64,000 bases of DNA from Nocardioides antri (lineage in GTDB: Bacteria; Actinomycetota; Actinomycetes; Propionibacteriales; Nocardioidaceae), in NCBI RefSeq assembly GCF_008373765.1, contig NZ_VUJW01000003.1, forward strand, positions 620,001 through 684,000. The letters are read 5' to 3'. The stretch's first letter is position 1. Every line of letters begins with the position of its first letter. Positions 51,734 to 60,772 of this stretch are shown piece by piece. Position numbers and translations under genes: made by a program. The notes below the pieces were generated by a model. That model had not been told where the DNA came from. It was given only the letters and a program-made list of their open reading frames with translations, and made no database searches.

Positions 51734-52084
51734 CTAGTTGGTGAGGCTGATGATGAGGACGATGGCGACCATGGCGATCAGCGCCAGCGCGGTCAGCAGA
51801 CCCATCAGGAAGCCGATGGTGCGCTTCTTGCTCGGCGGCGGGGGCGGCAGCGCCGGGCCGTGGCCGCCACCGGCGTACCCACCGGGAGCGCCGACGGGCG
51901 CACCGCCGGGGGCGCCGCCCTGGAGGTACGCGGGCGGCTGTCCCCCGGGCTGCGGCGGGTACCCCTGGGGCGGCGGCGCGGCCGGGTAGCCGGGCTGTTG
52001 CGGGTAGCCCTGCGGGGCCGGCTGGCCGGGGTAGGGCGCCGGCTGGCCGGGCTGGGGCGGGACACCGTACGGGGGCTGGCTCAT
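51734..52084 (-). CDS. Small proline-rich single-pass membrane protein
   Basis: This 116-aa protein has an N-terminal region of about 80 residues of PGQPAPYP and GYPQQPG repeats. A short basic segment (PPSKKRTIG) and a single C-terminal transmembrane helix (LLTALALIAMVAIVLIIS) ending two residues before the stop follow. It is a tail-anchored topology. It lacks an outer domain, unlike its two DUF2510 neighbours. Function unknown. Confidence 0.75.
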   Translation of the reverse strand: MSQPPYGVPPQPGQPAPYPGQPAPQGYPQQPGYPAAPPPQGYPPQPGGQPPAYLQGGAPGGAPVGAPGGYAGGGHGPALPPPPPSKKRTIGFLMGLLTALALIAMVAIVLIISLTN

Positions 52085-52163
52085 GGGTCAAGACTGTGGA
52101 GACGAGTCGCTCCTGTCCACCGAATCGCCCGAATTCCCTACCAGGGGCCGAACTTGGACGAGA

Positions 52164-52231
52164 AAACTCGCGCTTGGCCGATGAACCTTCGTACGCCCAG
52201 CGCGAGTTTCACCGGCCGGCCGGTGAAACTC
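52164..52231. repeat. Overlapping alternative hairpins, including a perfect 28-bp palindrome
   Basis: Positions 52204-52231 form a perfect 28-bp palindrome with GAGTTTCACC/GGTGAAACTC ends. Positions 52164-52174 (AAACTCGCGCT) and 52199-52209 (AGCGCGAGTTT) form another stem that shares 52204-52209, so only one hairpin can form at a time. The block starts 12 bp after the stop at 52244 and lies before the next gene on the same strand. It could be a terminator/attenuator or a repetitive palindromic element. Confidence 0.65.
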
Positions 52232-52243
52232 CCGCCGGCCCGG

Positions 52244-53236
52244 CTACGGAGTGACAGTGAGGTACTCGGAGAACTCCGACAGGTAGGACTCGATCTCCGA
52301 GGGGTCGGTCGGGAAGCTCGGGATCTCGATCCCGTCCGTGGGGATGGACAGCTCCGGCGTGGAGAGTGGCGCCGACGGGCTGTCGGCCCCGTCGGTGCCC
52401 TCAGTGCCCTCGGTGCCGCCGTCCTCCTCCTCGAAGGAGTCGATCTTCCACTCCTCGTCCTCCACCACGAGGCCGAGCGGCACCTCCTGCTCGCCGAAGC
52501 CCTCGATGGTGAGGTTCACCGGGACGGACGCGGTCGGCGGGTCGGCTTCCTCGTCGATCGTCGCCTCACCGACCTCGGCCTCGAACTCCCCGGCCTCCAT
52601 GAAGTCCTCTTCGTCGTCGCAGTTCGCGTCGTTCTCCTCGATGAAGTTCTGGCTGACGAGCTCGAGCGCGGCCTCGCAGTCGCCGTCCCGCGCCGCGTCG
52701 AAGAACGCCTCGACGACCTCCTCGGGCGGGGTGTCGGGCAGCGAGCTGTCGTCACCGCCGCCGCTGTCGCCGCCCCCGCCGTCGCTGTCGTCGTCCCGCA
52801 GGAAGACCGCCCACGCGCCGACCGCGAGGACCGCGATCAGCACGATCGCGCCGACGACGGCGAGGACGATCAGCAGGCCCTTGTTGCCGCCGCCGGACGA
52901 CGGCTGGAACCCAGGGCCACCGGGGCCACCGGGGCCACCGGGGAACGACGGCTGCGGGACGGCGCCGTACGGCGCCACCGGCTGGCCCGACGGCGGGCTC
53001 GGCGGCGGGCTCGAGTGCGGACCCGAGGGAGGCTGCCCGCCCTGCCAGCCGGGAGGGCCTTCGTGCTGGCCGAGCGGCCGGGTGGGCTCGGGAGGGGCCC
53101 CGCTCACGACGGTGGCCTCGGCCGGTCCGGCGGAGCCGGGCTGCACGTGGTCGGTCCACGCGGCGCCGTCGTACCAGCGCATCGTGCCGTTGTTGTCGGG
53201 GTACCAGCCGGGCTGGCTGGGGGTGGGTCCGGGCAC
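52244..53236 (-). CDS. DUF2510 membrane protein with DUF4878-like outer domain (paralogue)
   Basis: This 330-aa protein has the same plan as the one at 50746: DUF2510 (PGWYPDNNGTMRWYDGAAW), a Pro/Gly-rich region, one transmembrane helix (LIVLAVVGAIVLIAVLAVGAWAVFL is the hydrophobic stretch near 155-180) and a very acidic outer domain (PEEVVEAFFDAARDGDCEAALELV). The GTG at 53236 has AGGAG five bases upstream; the ATG at 53254 is the alternative. Function unknown. Confidence 0.83.
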   Translation of the reverse strand: MPGPTPSQPGWYPDNNGTMRWYDGAAWTDHVQPGSAGPAEATVVSGAPPEPTRPLGQHEGPPGWQGGQPPSGPHSSPPPSPPSGQPVAPYGAVPQPSFPGGPGGPGGPGFQPSSGGGNKGLLIVLAVVGAIVLIAVLAVGAWAVFLRDDDSDGGGGDSGGGDDSSLPDTPPEEVVEAFFDAARDGDCEAALELVSQNFIEENDANCDDEEDFMEAGEFEAEVGEATIDEEADPPTASVPVNLTIEGFGEQEVPLGLVVEDEEWKIDSFEEEDGGTEGTEGTDGADSPSAPLSTPELSIPTDGIEIPSFPTDPSEIESYLSEFSEYLTVTP

Positions 53237-53306
53237 CGGGACTCCTCGCGACATCGGTCGGGTGTGGCCCAACCGTAAGCCCTCGCCGGCAGCCGGACGG
53301 GGACCG

Positions 53307-54377
53307 TCAGGCCGGTGGCGCGAGGCGGCCGAGCAGCTCGACGAGCCGGTCGGTCGCCTCGGGCTCTCCCACGCTGACCCGCACGCCCTCGCCGGCGAAC
53401 GGACGTACGGCGATGCCCGCCTCCCCCGCGGCGGCGGCGAGCTCGGCCGTCCGCTCGCCGAGGTCGAACCACACGAAGTTGCCCTGTGGCTCGGGGACCC
53501 ACCAGCCGGCGGCAGTGATCCCGGCGACCAGCCGGTCCCGCTCCGCGACGAGGGACTCGACCCGCGCGAACAGCTCGTCCTCGGAGGCGAGCGACGCCAC
53601 GGCAGCCGCCTGGGCGACGGACGAGACCCCGAACGGCAGGGCGACGGCACGGAGCGCGCCGGCCACGTCGGCCGACGCGACGGCGTAGCCGACCCTCAGC
53701 CCGGCCAGGCCGTAGGCCTTGGAGAACGTCCGCAGCAGCACCACGTTGGGGTGGGCGCGGAGCAACGCCGGCCCGTCGACGGGGTCGGCCATCCGCACGA
53801 ACTCGAGGTAGGCCTCGTCGATGACGACCAGCACGTCCTCCGGGACCCCGGCGACGAACGTGGCGACCTCGGCGTGACCGAGCGCCGGCCCGGTCGGGTT
53901 GTTGGGCGTGCACAGCAGGACGACCCGGGTGCGCGCGGTGATCGCGTCCGCCATCGCGGCCAGGTCGTGGCGGCCGTCGGCCGTGACCGGCACCCGGACG
54001 CCCGTCGCGCCGGACGCGGTGACCGCGATCGGGTAGGCCTCGAAGGACCGCCACGCGTGGACCACCTCGTCGCCGGGTCCGCAGTAGGCGGTCAGCAGGT
54101 GGTAGATCAGCGCCACCGACCCGGTGCCGGCGGCCAGCTGGTCGGTGCCGACGCCGAGCTTGGTGGCGAGCGCGTCGTAGAGCGCGGCGCAGCCCATGTC
54201 GGGATAGCGGTTCATCGCCGCCACCGCCTGCTCGGTGGTCGCCAGCACGCCCGCCAGCGGTGGGTAGGGGTTCTCGTTCGACGAGAGCTTGTAGGTCGTC
54301 AGCCCCGGCTGCGCCGTCGGCGGCTTGCCAGGGACGTACGGCGGGATCTCGCGAACATGGGGCAGCGGCTCGACCAT
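53307..54377 (-). CDS. Histidinol-phosphate/aromatic aminotransferase (HisC2/Pat-like)
   Basis: This 356-aa PLP-dependent fold-type-I aminotransferase has [11 protein letters not shown] at the N-terminus, [11 protein letters not shown], the cofactor-anchoring [10 protein letters not shown] and the Schiff-base lysine in [16 protein letters not shown] (near 222). It carries the C-terminal arginine motif [16 protein letters not shown]. It is outside any histidine operon, so an aromatic (phenylalanine/tyrosine) role like mycobacterial HisC2/Pat is likely. It is 10 bp downstream of ddaH on the same strand. Confidence 0.88.
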   Translation of the reverse strand: MVEPLPHVREIPPYVPGKPPTAQPGLTTYKLSSNENPYPPLAGVLATTEQAVAAMNRYPDMGCAALYDALATKLGVGTDQLAAGTGSVALIYHLLTAYCGPGDEVVHAWRSFEAYPIAVTASGATGVRVPVTADGRHDLAAMADAITARTRVVLLCTPNNPTGPALGHAEVATFVAGVPEDVLVVIDEAYLEFVRMADPVDGPALLRAHPNVVLLRTFSKAYGLAGLRVGYAVASADVAGALRAVALPFGVSSVAQAAAVASLASEDELFARVESLVAERDRLVAGITAAGWWVPEPQGNFVWFDLGERTAELAAAAGEAGIAVRPFAGEGVRVSVGEPEATDRLVELLGRLAPPA

Positions 54378-54387
54378 GCTCGCGACC

Positions 54388-55308
54388 CTATGCCGCGGTG
54401 AACTCTTCCGCAGGCGGCAGGACGACCTGGCCGCCCGGCACCGGCGTGAGCTCGCGACCGAGGGTGATGTCGAGCGGGTTCGTCATGCAGCGGATCGAGC
54501 CGCCGCCGAGGTGGAACTCCGAGACGTCGACGAGCACGATCTCGAAGCCGCGCTCCTCGAGCCAGGCCCGGATCCGCGGCGGGCAGGCGGGCATGACGAC
54601 CGTGCGGCCGACGACGACCGAGTTGGCGAGGAGGCTGCCGACGGCCTCCTCCTCGGTGATGACCAGCGGGTCGGGCACGAGCGCGAGCAGGGCCTCGGCG
54701 GAGGCGGGCTCGAGGGCGTCGGGACAGATGATCGCGCGGCGCTCGTCGAGCGGGCAGAAGGCGAGGTCGAGGTGGTACATCCCCGGGTGGGTGATCCGGA
54801 CCCCGCGCACGGTCACGCCGAGGTCGGCAGCCAGGTGCTTGAGGGCGAGCTCGTCGGTCCGCGGGCCGACACCGACGACGAGGTCGCCGCCGAACGGGAA
54901 GGCGTCGCCCGCCTCGAAGTGGGCACCCACCCCGTCGCGTCCGACGTACGACGTCGCGAACCCGTGGGTCTCGAACCAGCGCTGCGCACTCGGGGTCTCG
55001 TTGCGCCGCTGCGGAAAGCGCATGTGGGACATCACGACCGACCGGCGTCCGGCGCCCTCCCACTCGGGGCGCAGCAGGACCAGGCCGAGGTTCATGGCGT
55101 AGACCATGTCGGGGCTGTCGGGCCGGCCCGGGATCACGTCGACCGTGGCCCCGGCGGCGCGGAGGGTGTCGGCGAGCTGCTGCCACTGAGCGGTCGCCCG
55201 CTCGGGGTCGGGCTGGACGGCAGGATCCATGAAGGGGTTGATGGCGTACTCGATCCGGTACTCCGTCGGTTCCACCATCGCGTAGTGCCGACCCCACTCC
55301 AGCGTCAT
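54388..55308 (-). CDS. ddaH: Dimethylarginine dimethylaminohydrolase
   Basis: This 306-aa amidinotransferase-superfamily enzyme hydrolyses methylarginines to citrulline and methylamine. It has the substrate-carboxylate region [15 protein letters not shown], the catalytic histidine in [12 protein letters not shown] and the nucleophile cysteine C274 in [13 protein letters not shown]. Related arginine-utilising enzymes share this fold, so arginine deiminase-like action is an alternative. GGAG lies six bases before the ATG. A GntR operator lies between it and the divergent gntR gene. Confidence 0.88.
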   Translation of the reverse strand: MTLEWGRHYAMVEPTEYRIEYAINPFMDPAVQPDPERATAQWQQLADTLRAAGATVDVIPGRPDSPDMVYAMNLGLVLLRPEWEGAGRRSVVMSHMRFPQRRNETPSAQRWFETHGFATSYVGRDGVGAHFEAGDAFPFGGDLVVGVGPRTDELALKHLAADLGVTVRGVRITHPGMYHLDLAFCPLDERRAIICPDALEPASAEALLALVPDPLVITEEEAVGSLLANSVVVGRTVVMPACPPRIRAWLEERGFEIVLVDVSEFHLGGGSIRCMTNPLDITLGRELTPVPGGQVVLPPAEEFTAA

Positions 55309-55334
55309 TCCAGCTCCCCTCTGCGGCTTCTCGG

Positions 55335-55355
55335 ATTGTCAGACAATCTGACAAT
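55335..55355. promoter_or_regulatory. GntR/FCD operator between ddaH and gntR
   Basis: A perfect 21-bp palindrome whose core is TTGTCAGA-CAA-TCTGACAA. The left part TTGTCAGACAA fits the FadR/FCD consensus TNGTNNNACNA exactly. It lies 27 bp upstream of ddaH and 44 bp upstream of the regulator gene. Confidence 0.75.
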
Positions 55356-55398
55356 GAGACAGCATACAGGTCACGGGCAGGTGCGCGACAATGGCCGC

Positions 55399-56082
55399 AT
55401 GCCGACCGCGCAGCCCCCGTTCGACTCCCTCAGCGTCGAGCACGCCTCGACGGTCGAGCGCGTGACCGCCGAGCTGCGGCGCGCCGTCTTCGAGGGCGAG
55501 GTCGAGAGCGGCACCCCGCTGCGGGAGCTCGCGCTCGCCGAGTCGCTGGGCGTCTCGCGACCGACCGTCCGTGAGGCCCTGATGGCACTGGTGGCGGAGG
55601 GCCTCGCGACCCGCGAGCCCAACCGGGGCGTGAGCGTCGCGACCCCGCGGGCCGAGTCGGTCCGCGACGTCTGCGCGGCGCGGTGGGTGCTCGAGGGCGC
55701 CGGCGTCCGGGCGTGGCCAACGGCCTCCGACGAGAACCGGAAGCGGGTCCGCCTGACCCTCGAGGCCTACACGACCGCGGTCCGCAGCGGGCGGGCGTCC
55801 TACGAGGAGCTCAACGAGCGCCACCTCGCGTTCCACGTCTCCCTCGTGGAGCTGACCGGCAGCCCGCGCTTGGTCCAGATGGCCGAGAGCCTGATGGACG
55901 AGCTCAAGCTCGCGCTCGCCCAGGTCGACCGGGTACGCCGCAACGCGCACGACCAGGCCGAGTCGCACGAGCCCCTGGTGCGTTTCCTCGAGGACGACGA
56001 CCTCGAGGGCGCCTACGAGTTCCTGCGCCGCCACATCGACGACGCGGCGGACGAGATCGTCGAGGCGCTGGCCCTCACCTGA
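55399..56082 (+). CDS. GntR-family regulator, FadR/FCD subfamily
   Basis: This 227-aa regulator has an N-terminal winged helix (PLRELALAESLGVSRPTVREALMALVAEGL) and a C-terminal FCD helical domain with candidate metal-binding histidines in ERHLAFHVSLVELTG and RRHIDDA. The ATG at 55399 gives the normal N-terminus; the frame upstream overlaps ddaH and is not coding. The divergent position and the consensus operator at 55335-55355 point to control of ddaH. Confidence 0.9.
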   Translation: MPTAQPPFDSLSVEHASTVERVTAELRRAVFEGEVESGTPLRELALAESLGVSRPTVREALMALVAEGLATREPNRGVSVATPRAESVRDVCAARWVLEGAGVRAWPTASDENRKRVRLTLEAYTTAVRSGRASYEELNERHLAFHVSLVELTGSPRLVQMAESLMDELKLALAQVDRVRRNAHDQAESHEPLVRFLEDDDLEGAYEFLRRHIDDAADEIVEALALT

Positions 56083-56141
56083 CCGGTGGGTCGAGGACGT
56101 CGTCCTGCGGCCGTCTCCAGACCCGCTGCCACACTGAGGCC

Positions 56142-56543
56142 ATGCTCGCGTTCCTCGCCCGCTGGGCGATCACCGCTGTCGCACTCGCCCTCGCCGCCCA
56201 GGTCATGGACGGCATCTGGTTCAGCGGGGCCCGCTCGGGGCAGGCCGAGATCGAGGACAAGCTGCTGCCGCTGCTCGGCGTCGCCCTGATCTCCTGCCTG
56301 GTGACGGCGTTCGTGAAGCCGGTGCTGACCCTGCTGTCGATCCCGCTGATCCTGCTCACCCTCGGGCTCTTCCTGCTCGTGCTCAACGCGCTGCTGCTGA
56401 TGCTCACCGCTTGGCTGGCCGACCTCGTCGACGTCGGCTTCCACGTCGACGGGTTCTGGCCGGCCGTCGGCGGCGCGATCATCATCGGCGTCACCACCTG
56501 GATCCTCGACGCGATCGTCGGCGTCGAGGACAAGGACGACTAG
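56142..56543 (+). CDS. Phage-holin-4-like (Phage_holin_4_2) membrane protein
   Basis: This 133-aa protein has four hydrophobic segments (FLARWAITAVALALAA, LLGVALISCLVTAFV, LLTLGLFLLVLNALLL and AVGGAIIIGVTTWIL). The signature KPVLTLLSIPLILLTLGLF belongs to the widespread bacterial family named after mycobacteriophage holin. It is not evidence of a prophage here. The downstream phosphatase GTG overlaps its stop codon by one base. Confidence 0.85.
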   Translation: MLAFLARWAITAVALALAAQVMDGIWFSGARSGQAEIEDKLLPLLGVALISCLVTAFVKPVLTLLSIPLILLTLGLFLLVLNALLLMLTAWLADLVDVGFHVDGFWPAVGGAIIIGVTTWILDAIVGVEDKDD

Positions 56544-57061
56544 TGCCGGCGCTGCCGCCGCCCCGCACGCCGGGGCGCTACCGGATCGCCCTCGTCTGCC
56601 TCGGCAACATCTGCCGCTCCCCGATGGCCGACGTGGTGCTGAGCGACCGGGTCGCCGCAGCCGGCCTCGGCGACCGAGTGACCGTCGTCAGCTCCGGCAC
56701 CGGCGACTGGCACGTCGGAGGGCCGATGGACAGGCGGGCGGCGGGGGTCCTCACCCGCGAGGGGTACGACGCCACCACCCATCGCGCCCAGCAGGTCCGC
56801 GCCTCGTGGCTGACCGAGTGCGACGTCGTGCTTGCCATGGACCGCGAGAACCTGCGTGACCTGCGAGCCCTCGGCACCGACGCCGCCGAGCCCGAGCGGC
56901 TCCGCCTGTTTGGCGACTTCGACCCGCTCGAGCCCGGCGCCGAGGTCCCGGACCCCTACTTCGGCGACGGCGACGGCTTCGAGACCGTGCTCGCCATGGT
57001 GGAGCGCACGAGCGACGCCCTGGTCACGGCGCTGGCGGCCGAGCTGCGCGGCACCTCCTGA
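56543..57061 (+). CDS. Low-molecular-weight protein tyrosine phosphatase
   Basis: This 172-aa enzyme dephosphorylates phosphotyrosine. The P-loop VCLGNICRSP has the nucleophile C19 and arginine R25, and the general-acid aspartate is in VPDPYFGDGDGF. VVSSGTGDWHVGGPMDRRA is typical of PtpA-type enzymes. AAGGA lies six bases before the GTG, which overlaps the stop of the holin-like gene. Targets are unknown; it might act on tyrosine kinases elsewhere in the genome. Confidence 0.92.
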   Translation: MPALPPPRTPGRYRIALVCLGNICRSPMADVVLSDRVAAAGLGDRVTVVSSGTGDWHVGGPMDRRAAGVLTREGYDATTHRAQQVRASWLTECDVVLAMDRENLRDLRALGTDAAEPERLRLFGDFDPLEPGAEVPDPYFGDGDGFETVLAMVERTSDALVTALAAELRGTS

Positions 57062-57090
57062 CCGTCACGCGAGGCGGGACTTGGAAGAAC

Positions 57091-57129
57091 TAGTAGGACG
57101 CCCTACTATTTTCCTAGGACGTCCTACTA
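57091..57129. promoter_or_regulatory. Twin 18-bp operators upstream of icmF
   Basis: TAGTAGGACGCCCTACTA (57091-57108) and TCCTAGGACGTCCTACTA (57112-57129) share the core TAGGACG-N-CCTACTA. They begin 21 bp apart, two helical turns. They end 19 bp before the icmF ATG. Two dimers of a TetR-type acyl-CoA-responsive repressor would fit, but the regulator gene is not in the window. Confidence 0.7.
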
Positions 57130-57148
57130 AATGAGGTGACCCGCCCCC

Positions 57149-60100
57149 ATGGCGCTGCACAAGCCGACCCACCCGATCCGCCTGGTGACCGCGTCGAGCC
57201 TGTTCGACGGCCACGACGCGGCGATTAACATCATGCGGCGGATCTTCCAGAGCCAGGGGTGCGAGGTGATCCACCTCGGGCACAACCGCTCCGTCGCCGA
57301 GATCGTCGAGACGGCGCTCGAGGAGGACGTGCAGGGAGTCGCCGTCTCGTCGTACCAGGGTGGCCACGTCGAGTACTTCGAGTACCTCGTCGAGCAGCTG
57401 CGCAGCCGCGGCGCCGGCCACATCAAGGTCGTCGGCGGCGGTGGCGGCGTCATCGTCCACGACGAGATCGACCGGCTCCGGCAGTCGGGCGTCACCATCT
57501 TCTCCCCCGAGGACGGCCAGCGGATGGGCCTGCCGGGGATGATCAACACCGTCGTCCGCGACTGCGACACCGACCTCTGGGCGACGCGTCCGGCGACCAC
57601 CGACGAGGTGCTGGGGGGCGACCGCACCGCCCTGGCCCGCATGATCACCGGCATCGAGACCGGCGCTGTCGCCGACGACGCGCTCGAGGAGCTGCGGCGG
57701 GCGTCGACCGCCCGGGCAGTCCCGGTCCTCGGCATCACCGGCACCGGTGGCAGCGGCAAGAGCTCGCTCACCGACGAGCTGGTCCGCCGGCTGCGGATGG
57801 ACCAGCACGACAAGCTGCGCGTCGGCGTGCTCGCTGTCGACCCGACCCGGCGCAAGGGCGGCGGCGCGCTGCTCGGCGACCGGATCCGGATGAACAGCCT
57901 CGACCTGGACGGACCCGGGCTCGACCGCGACCACGTGTACTTCCGCAGTCTCGCCACCCGCGGCGCCCACGAGCTGCCCGACCACCTCACCGACGTCATC
58001 GCCGCGGTCAAGGCGGCCGGCTTCGACCTGGTCATCGTCGAGACGCCGGGCATCGGCCAGGGCGACGCCGCAGTGGTGCCGTTCGTCGACACCAGCCTCT
58101 ACGTCATGACGCCGGAGTACGGCGCCGCCTCCCAGCTCGAGAAGATCGACATGCTCGACTTCGCCGACGCCGTCGCCATCAACAAGTTCGAGCGCCGGGG
58201 CGCCGCGGACGCCCTCCGCGAGGTCGCCCGCCAACTGCTCCGCAACCGCGAGGCCTTCGGGCAGCGCCCCGAGGACATGCCGGTGTTCGGCACCTCGGCC
58301 GCGACGTTCGACGATGACGGCGTCACCGCGCTCTACCAGTTCCTCCGCGACCACCTGGCCGAGCACGGTCTCGCGGCCGACGAGGGCGCGCTGGCTCCCG
58401 TGTCCGGCAAGACGTCGACCCGGATCCAGCAAGTGCTGCCGCCCGACCGGGTCCGCTACCTCTCCGAGATCGCCGGCACCGTCCGCGACTACCACCGGCG
58501 GACCGAGCTCCTCGTCGACAAGGCCCGCCGGGCGCAGCGATTCGCGGCGGTGGCTGCCGAGGTCCCGGAGGCGAAGGAGCTCGCCGAGCGCGCCGTCAAC
58601 GACCTGCCGCAGGAGCTGCGGGACCGGCTCGACGAGTGGCCCGCCCTCGCCGCGAGGTACGCCGAGGACGCCGGGCGCGAGTCGCTCTCCGGCAACAAGA
58701 TTCCCCGCGTCGCCGTACCCCGCTTCGAGGACCACGGCGAGCTCGTCCGCTTCTGGCGGCGCGAGAACCTGCCCGGCTACTTCCCCTTCACCGCCGGTGT
58801 CTTCCCCTACAAGCGCGACAACGAGGACCCGGCCCGGATGTTCGCCGGCGAGGGCGACCCGTTCCGCACCAACCGCCGGTTCAAGCTGCTCTCCGAGGGC
58901 CAACCGGCGACCCGGCTGTCGACGGCGTTCGACTCGGTGACGCTCTACGGCCGCGACCCCGCGGAGCGACCAGACATCTACGGCAAGGTCGGCACGTCCG
59001 GCGTCAGCGTCGCCACGCTCGACGACATGTTGGCGCTCTACGACGGCTTCGACCTCACGTCACCGACGACGTCGGTGTCGATGACGATCAACGGGCCGGC
59101 ACCGACGGTCCTCGCGTTCTTCCTCAACACCGTCATCGACCAGGCCCGCGACAAGGGCATGGACCCGGCCGAGGCGCTGCGGGTGGTGCGCGGCACGGTC
59201 CAGGCCGACATCCTCAAGGAGGACCAGGGCCAGAACACCTGTCTGTTCTCCACCGAGTTCAGCCTGCGCTGCATGGCCGACATCCAGGAGTGGTTCATCG
59301 AGCACGGGGTGCGGAACTTCTACTCCGTCTCGATCTCCGGCTACCACATCGCCGAGGCCGGGGCGAACCCCATCAGCCAGCTCGCGTTCACGCTCGCCAA
59401 CGGCTTCACGTACGTCGAGTCCTACCTCGCGCGGGGCATGGACATCGACGACTTCGCGCCCAACCTGTCGTTCTTCTTCTCCAACGGCATGGACCCGGAG
59501 TACACCGTCATCGGCCGCGTCGCCCGCCGGATCTGGGCGGTCGCGATGAAGGAGCGGTACGGCGCCAACGAGCGCTCGCAGAAGCTGAAGTACCACGTGC
59601 AGACCTCGGGCCGGTCGCTCCACGCCCAGGAGATGGCCTTCAACGACATCCGTACGACGCTGCAGGCCCTGTGCGCGATCTACGACAACGCCAACTCGCT
59701 GCACACCAACGCCTACGACGAGGCCGTCACCACCCCCACCGACGAGTCCGTACGACGCGCGCTGGCGATCCAGATGATCATCAACCGCGAGTGGGGCCTG
59801 GCCATGAACGAGAACCCGCTCCAGGGCTCGTTCATCGTCGACCAGCTCACCGACCTCGTCGAGGAGGCCGTGCTCGCGGAGTTCGACCGGATCTCCGAGC
59901 GCGGCGGCGTGCTGGGCGCGATGGAGACCGGCTACCAGCGGGGTCGGATCCAGGACGAGTCGATGCTCTACGAGCACCGCAAGCACGACGGCTCGCTGCC
60001 GATCATCGGCGTCAACACGTTCCGCGCTCCCGAGGCCGGCGACGGCACGCCCGACCACGTCGAGCTCGCGCGGGCGACCGAGGACGAGAAGCGCTCCCAG

Positions 60101-60292
60101 CTCGAGCGGGTCGAGACGTTCCGGACGGCGCACGCCGACGAGGCGGAGACCGCGATCGCCCGGCTCAAGGAGGCGGCCACGAGCGGCGAGAACGTGTTCG
60201 GCGTACTCATGGACGCCGCACGGGTCTGCACCCTCGGGCAGGTGACCGAGGCGTTCTTCGAGGTGGGCGGCCAGTACCGCCGTAACGTCTGA
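57149..60292 (+). CDS. icmF: Fused isobutyryl-CoA mutase IcmF
   Basis: This 1047-aa adenosylcobalamin enzyme interconverts isobutyryl-CoA and n-butyryl-CoA. The N-terminal B12 domain has the cobalt-binding histidine H22 in FDGHDAA. The central MeaI-type G-protein chaperone domain has a P-loop GTGGSGKSS near residues 198-206 and NKFERRG as the base-specificity motif. The C-terminal mutase barrel contains [20 protein letters not shown] and [13 protein letters not shown]. The chaperone-in-the-middle fusion is diagnostic for IcmF and distinguishes it from methylmalonyl-CoA mutase. Twin palindromes precede it. It links branched-chain (valine) degradation with straight-chain beta-oxidation. Confidence 0.95.
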   Translation: MALHKPTHPIRLVTASSLFDGHDAAINIMRRIFQSQGCEVIHLGHNRSVAEIVETALEEDVQGVAVSSYQGGHVEYFEYLVEQLRSRGAGHIKVVGGGGGVIVHDEIDRLRQSGVTIFSPEDGQRMGLPGMINTVVRDCDTDLWATRPATTDEVLGGDRTALARMITGIETGAVADDALEELRRASTARAVPVLGITGTGGSGKSSLTDELVRRLRMDQHDKLRVGVLAVDPTRRKGGGALLGDRIRMNSLDLDGPGLDRDHVYFRSLATRGAHELPDHLTDVIAAVKAAGFDLVIVETPGIGQGDAAVVPFVDTSLYVMTPEYGAASQLEKIDMLDFADAVAINKFERRGAADALREVARQLLRNREAFGQRPEDMPVFGTSAATFDDDGVTALYQFLRDHLAEHGLAADEGALAPVSGKTSTRIQQVLPPDRVRYLSEIAGTVRDYHRRTELLVDKARRAQRFAAVAAEVPEAKELAERAVNDLPQELRDRLDEWPALAARYAEDAGRESLSGNKIPRVAVPRFEDHGELVRFWRRENLPGYFPFTAGVFPYKRDNEDPARMFAGEGDPFRTNRRFKLLSEGQPATRLSTAFDSVTLYGRDPAERPDIYGKVGTSGVSVATLDDMLALYDGFDLTSPTTSVSMTINGPAPTVLAFFLNTVIDQARDKGMDPAEALRVVRGTVQADILKEDQGQNTCLFSTEFSLRCMADIQEWFIEHGVRNFYSVSISGYHIAEAGANPISQLAFTLANGFTYVESYLARGMDIDDFAPNLSFFFSNGMDPEYTVIGRVARRIWAVAMKERYGANERSQKLKYHVQTSGRSLHAQEMAFNDIRTTLQALCAIYDNANSLHTNAYDEAVTTPTDESVRRALAIQMIINREWGLAMNENPLQGSFIVDQLTDLVEEAVLAEFDRISERGGVLGAMETGYQRGRIQDESMLYEHRKHDGSLPIIGVNTFRAPEAGDGTPDHVELARATEDEKRSQLERVETFRTAHADEAETAIARLKEAATSGENVFGVLMDAARVCTLGQVTEAFFEVGGQYRRNV

Positions 60293-60327
60293 GGCCAGCC
60301 GACAGCGAGGAACGAGCTGTGGGCGTC

Positions 60328-60365
60328 GGTCGAAGAGTTGAGGGCGCGACCGCGCGTCTCGAAAC
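60328..60365. repeat. Dispersed GGTTTCGAGACG-type repeat after icmF
   Basis: The 38-bp block (minus strand GGTTTCGAGACGCGCGGTCG to CTCTTCGACC) lies between icmF and the YrdB-like gene. It is related to the copy translated inside bkdC at 43761-43801. Its GC-rich internal inverted repeat could also act as a terminator for icmF. Confidence 0.5.
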
Positions 60366-60387
60366 CTGAGGTCAGGCGCGACCGTCC

Positions 60388-60732
60388 TCACTCCCGGTCG
60401 ACGAGCACCCGGATGCTGGGGAGCAGGGCGAGGCCGTTGACCACGACCGAGAACCCGAGGAACACGACGGCCCAGGGCTCGTGACCGGCGTCCCAGAGGG
60501 CGGCGGTGGCGAGGCCGAAGACGATCACCTTGGCGACGGGGCGGACCAGCGTGCCGCCGTACCGGGCCTTCGGCGAGGCGAAGAAGTACCACGCGAGCAT
60601 GGGGGCCAGGGGCAGCAGCCAGACGAGGAGCCAGCGCGGGTCCTGCTGCCAGCCCCAGACCCCGAACGCCGTCATGGCCAGCAGCTCGTCGACGAACACC
60701 AGCGCCAGGACGGTCCACCCGAAGATTGCCAC
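60388..60732 (-). CDS. YrdB-like (DUF2568) small membrane protein
   Basis: This 114-aa protein has four hydrophobic segments. The family features are the first helix with DELLAMTAFGVWGWQ, WYFFASPKARYGGTLVRP in the middle loop and LATAALWDAGH in helix 3. GTG 60732 is taken as start because a longer frame to 60771 would leave only 1 bp to the divergent amine oxidase gene. The function of the family is unknown. Confidence 0.8.
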   Translation of the reverse strand: MAIFGWTVLALVFVDELLAMTAFGVWGWQQDPRWLLVWLLPLAPMLAWYFFASPKARYGGTLVRPVAKVIVFGLATAALWDAGHEPWAVVFLGFSVVVNGLALLPSIRVLVDRE

Positions 60733-60772
60733 GCGGCGATCATGCACCCCTCGGATGGGCCATGCTGGCACC

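Noticed and set aside
56142-56543. Holin-like gene as a sign of a prophage
   Set aside because: The family is a common chromosomal membrane-protein family, and no other phage genes, integrase or attachment sites are present.
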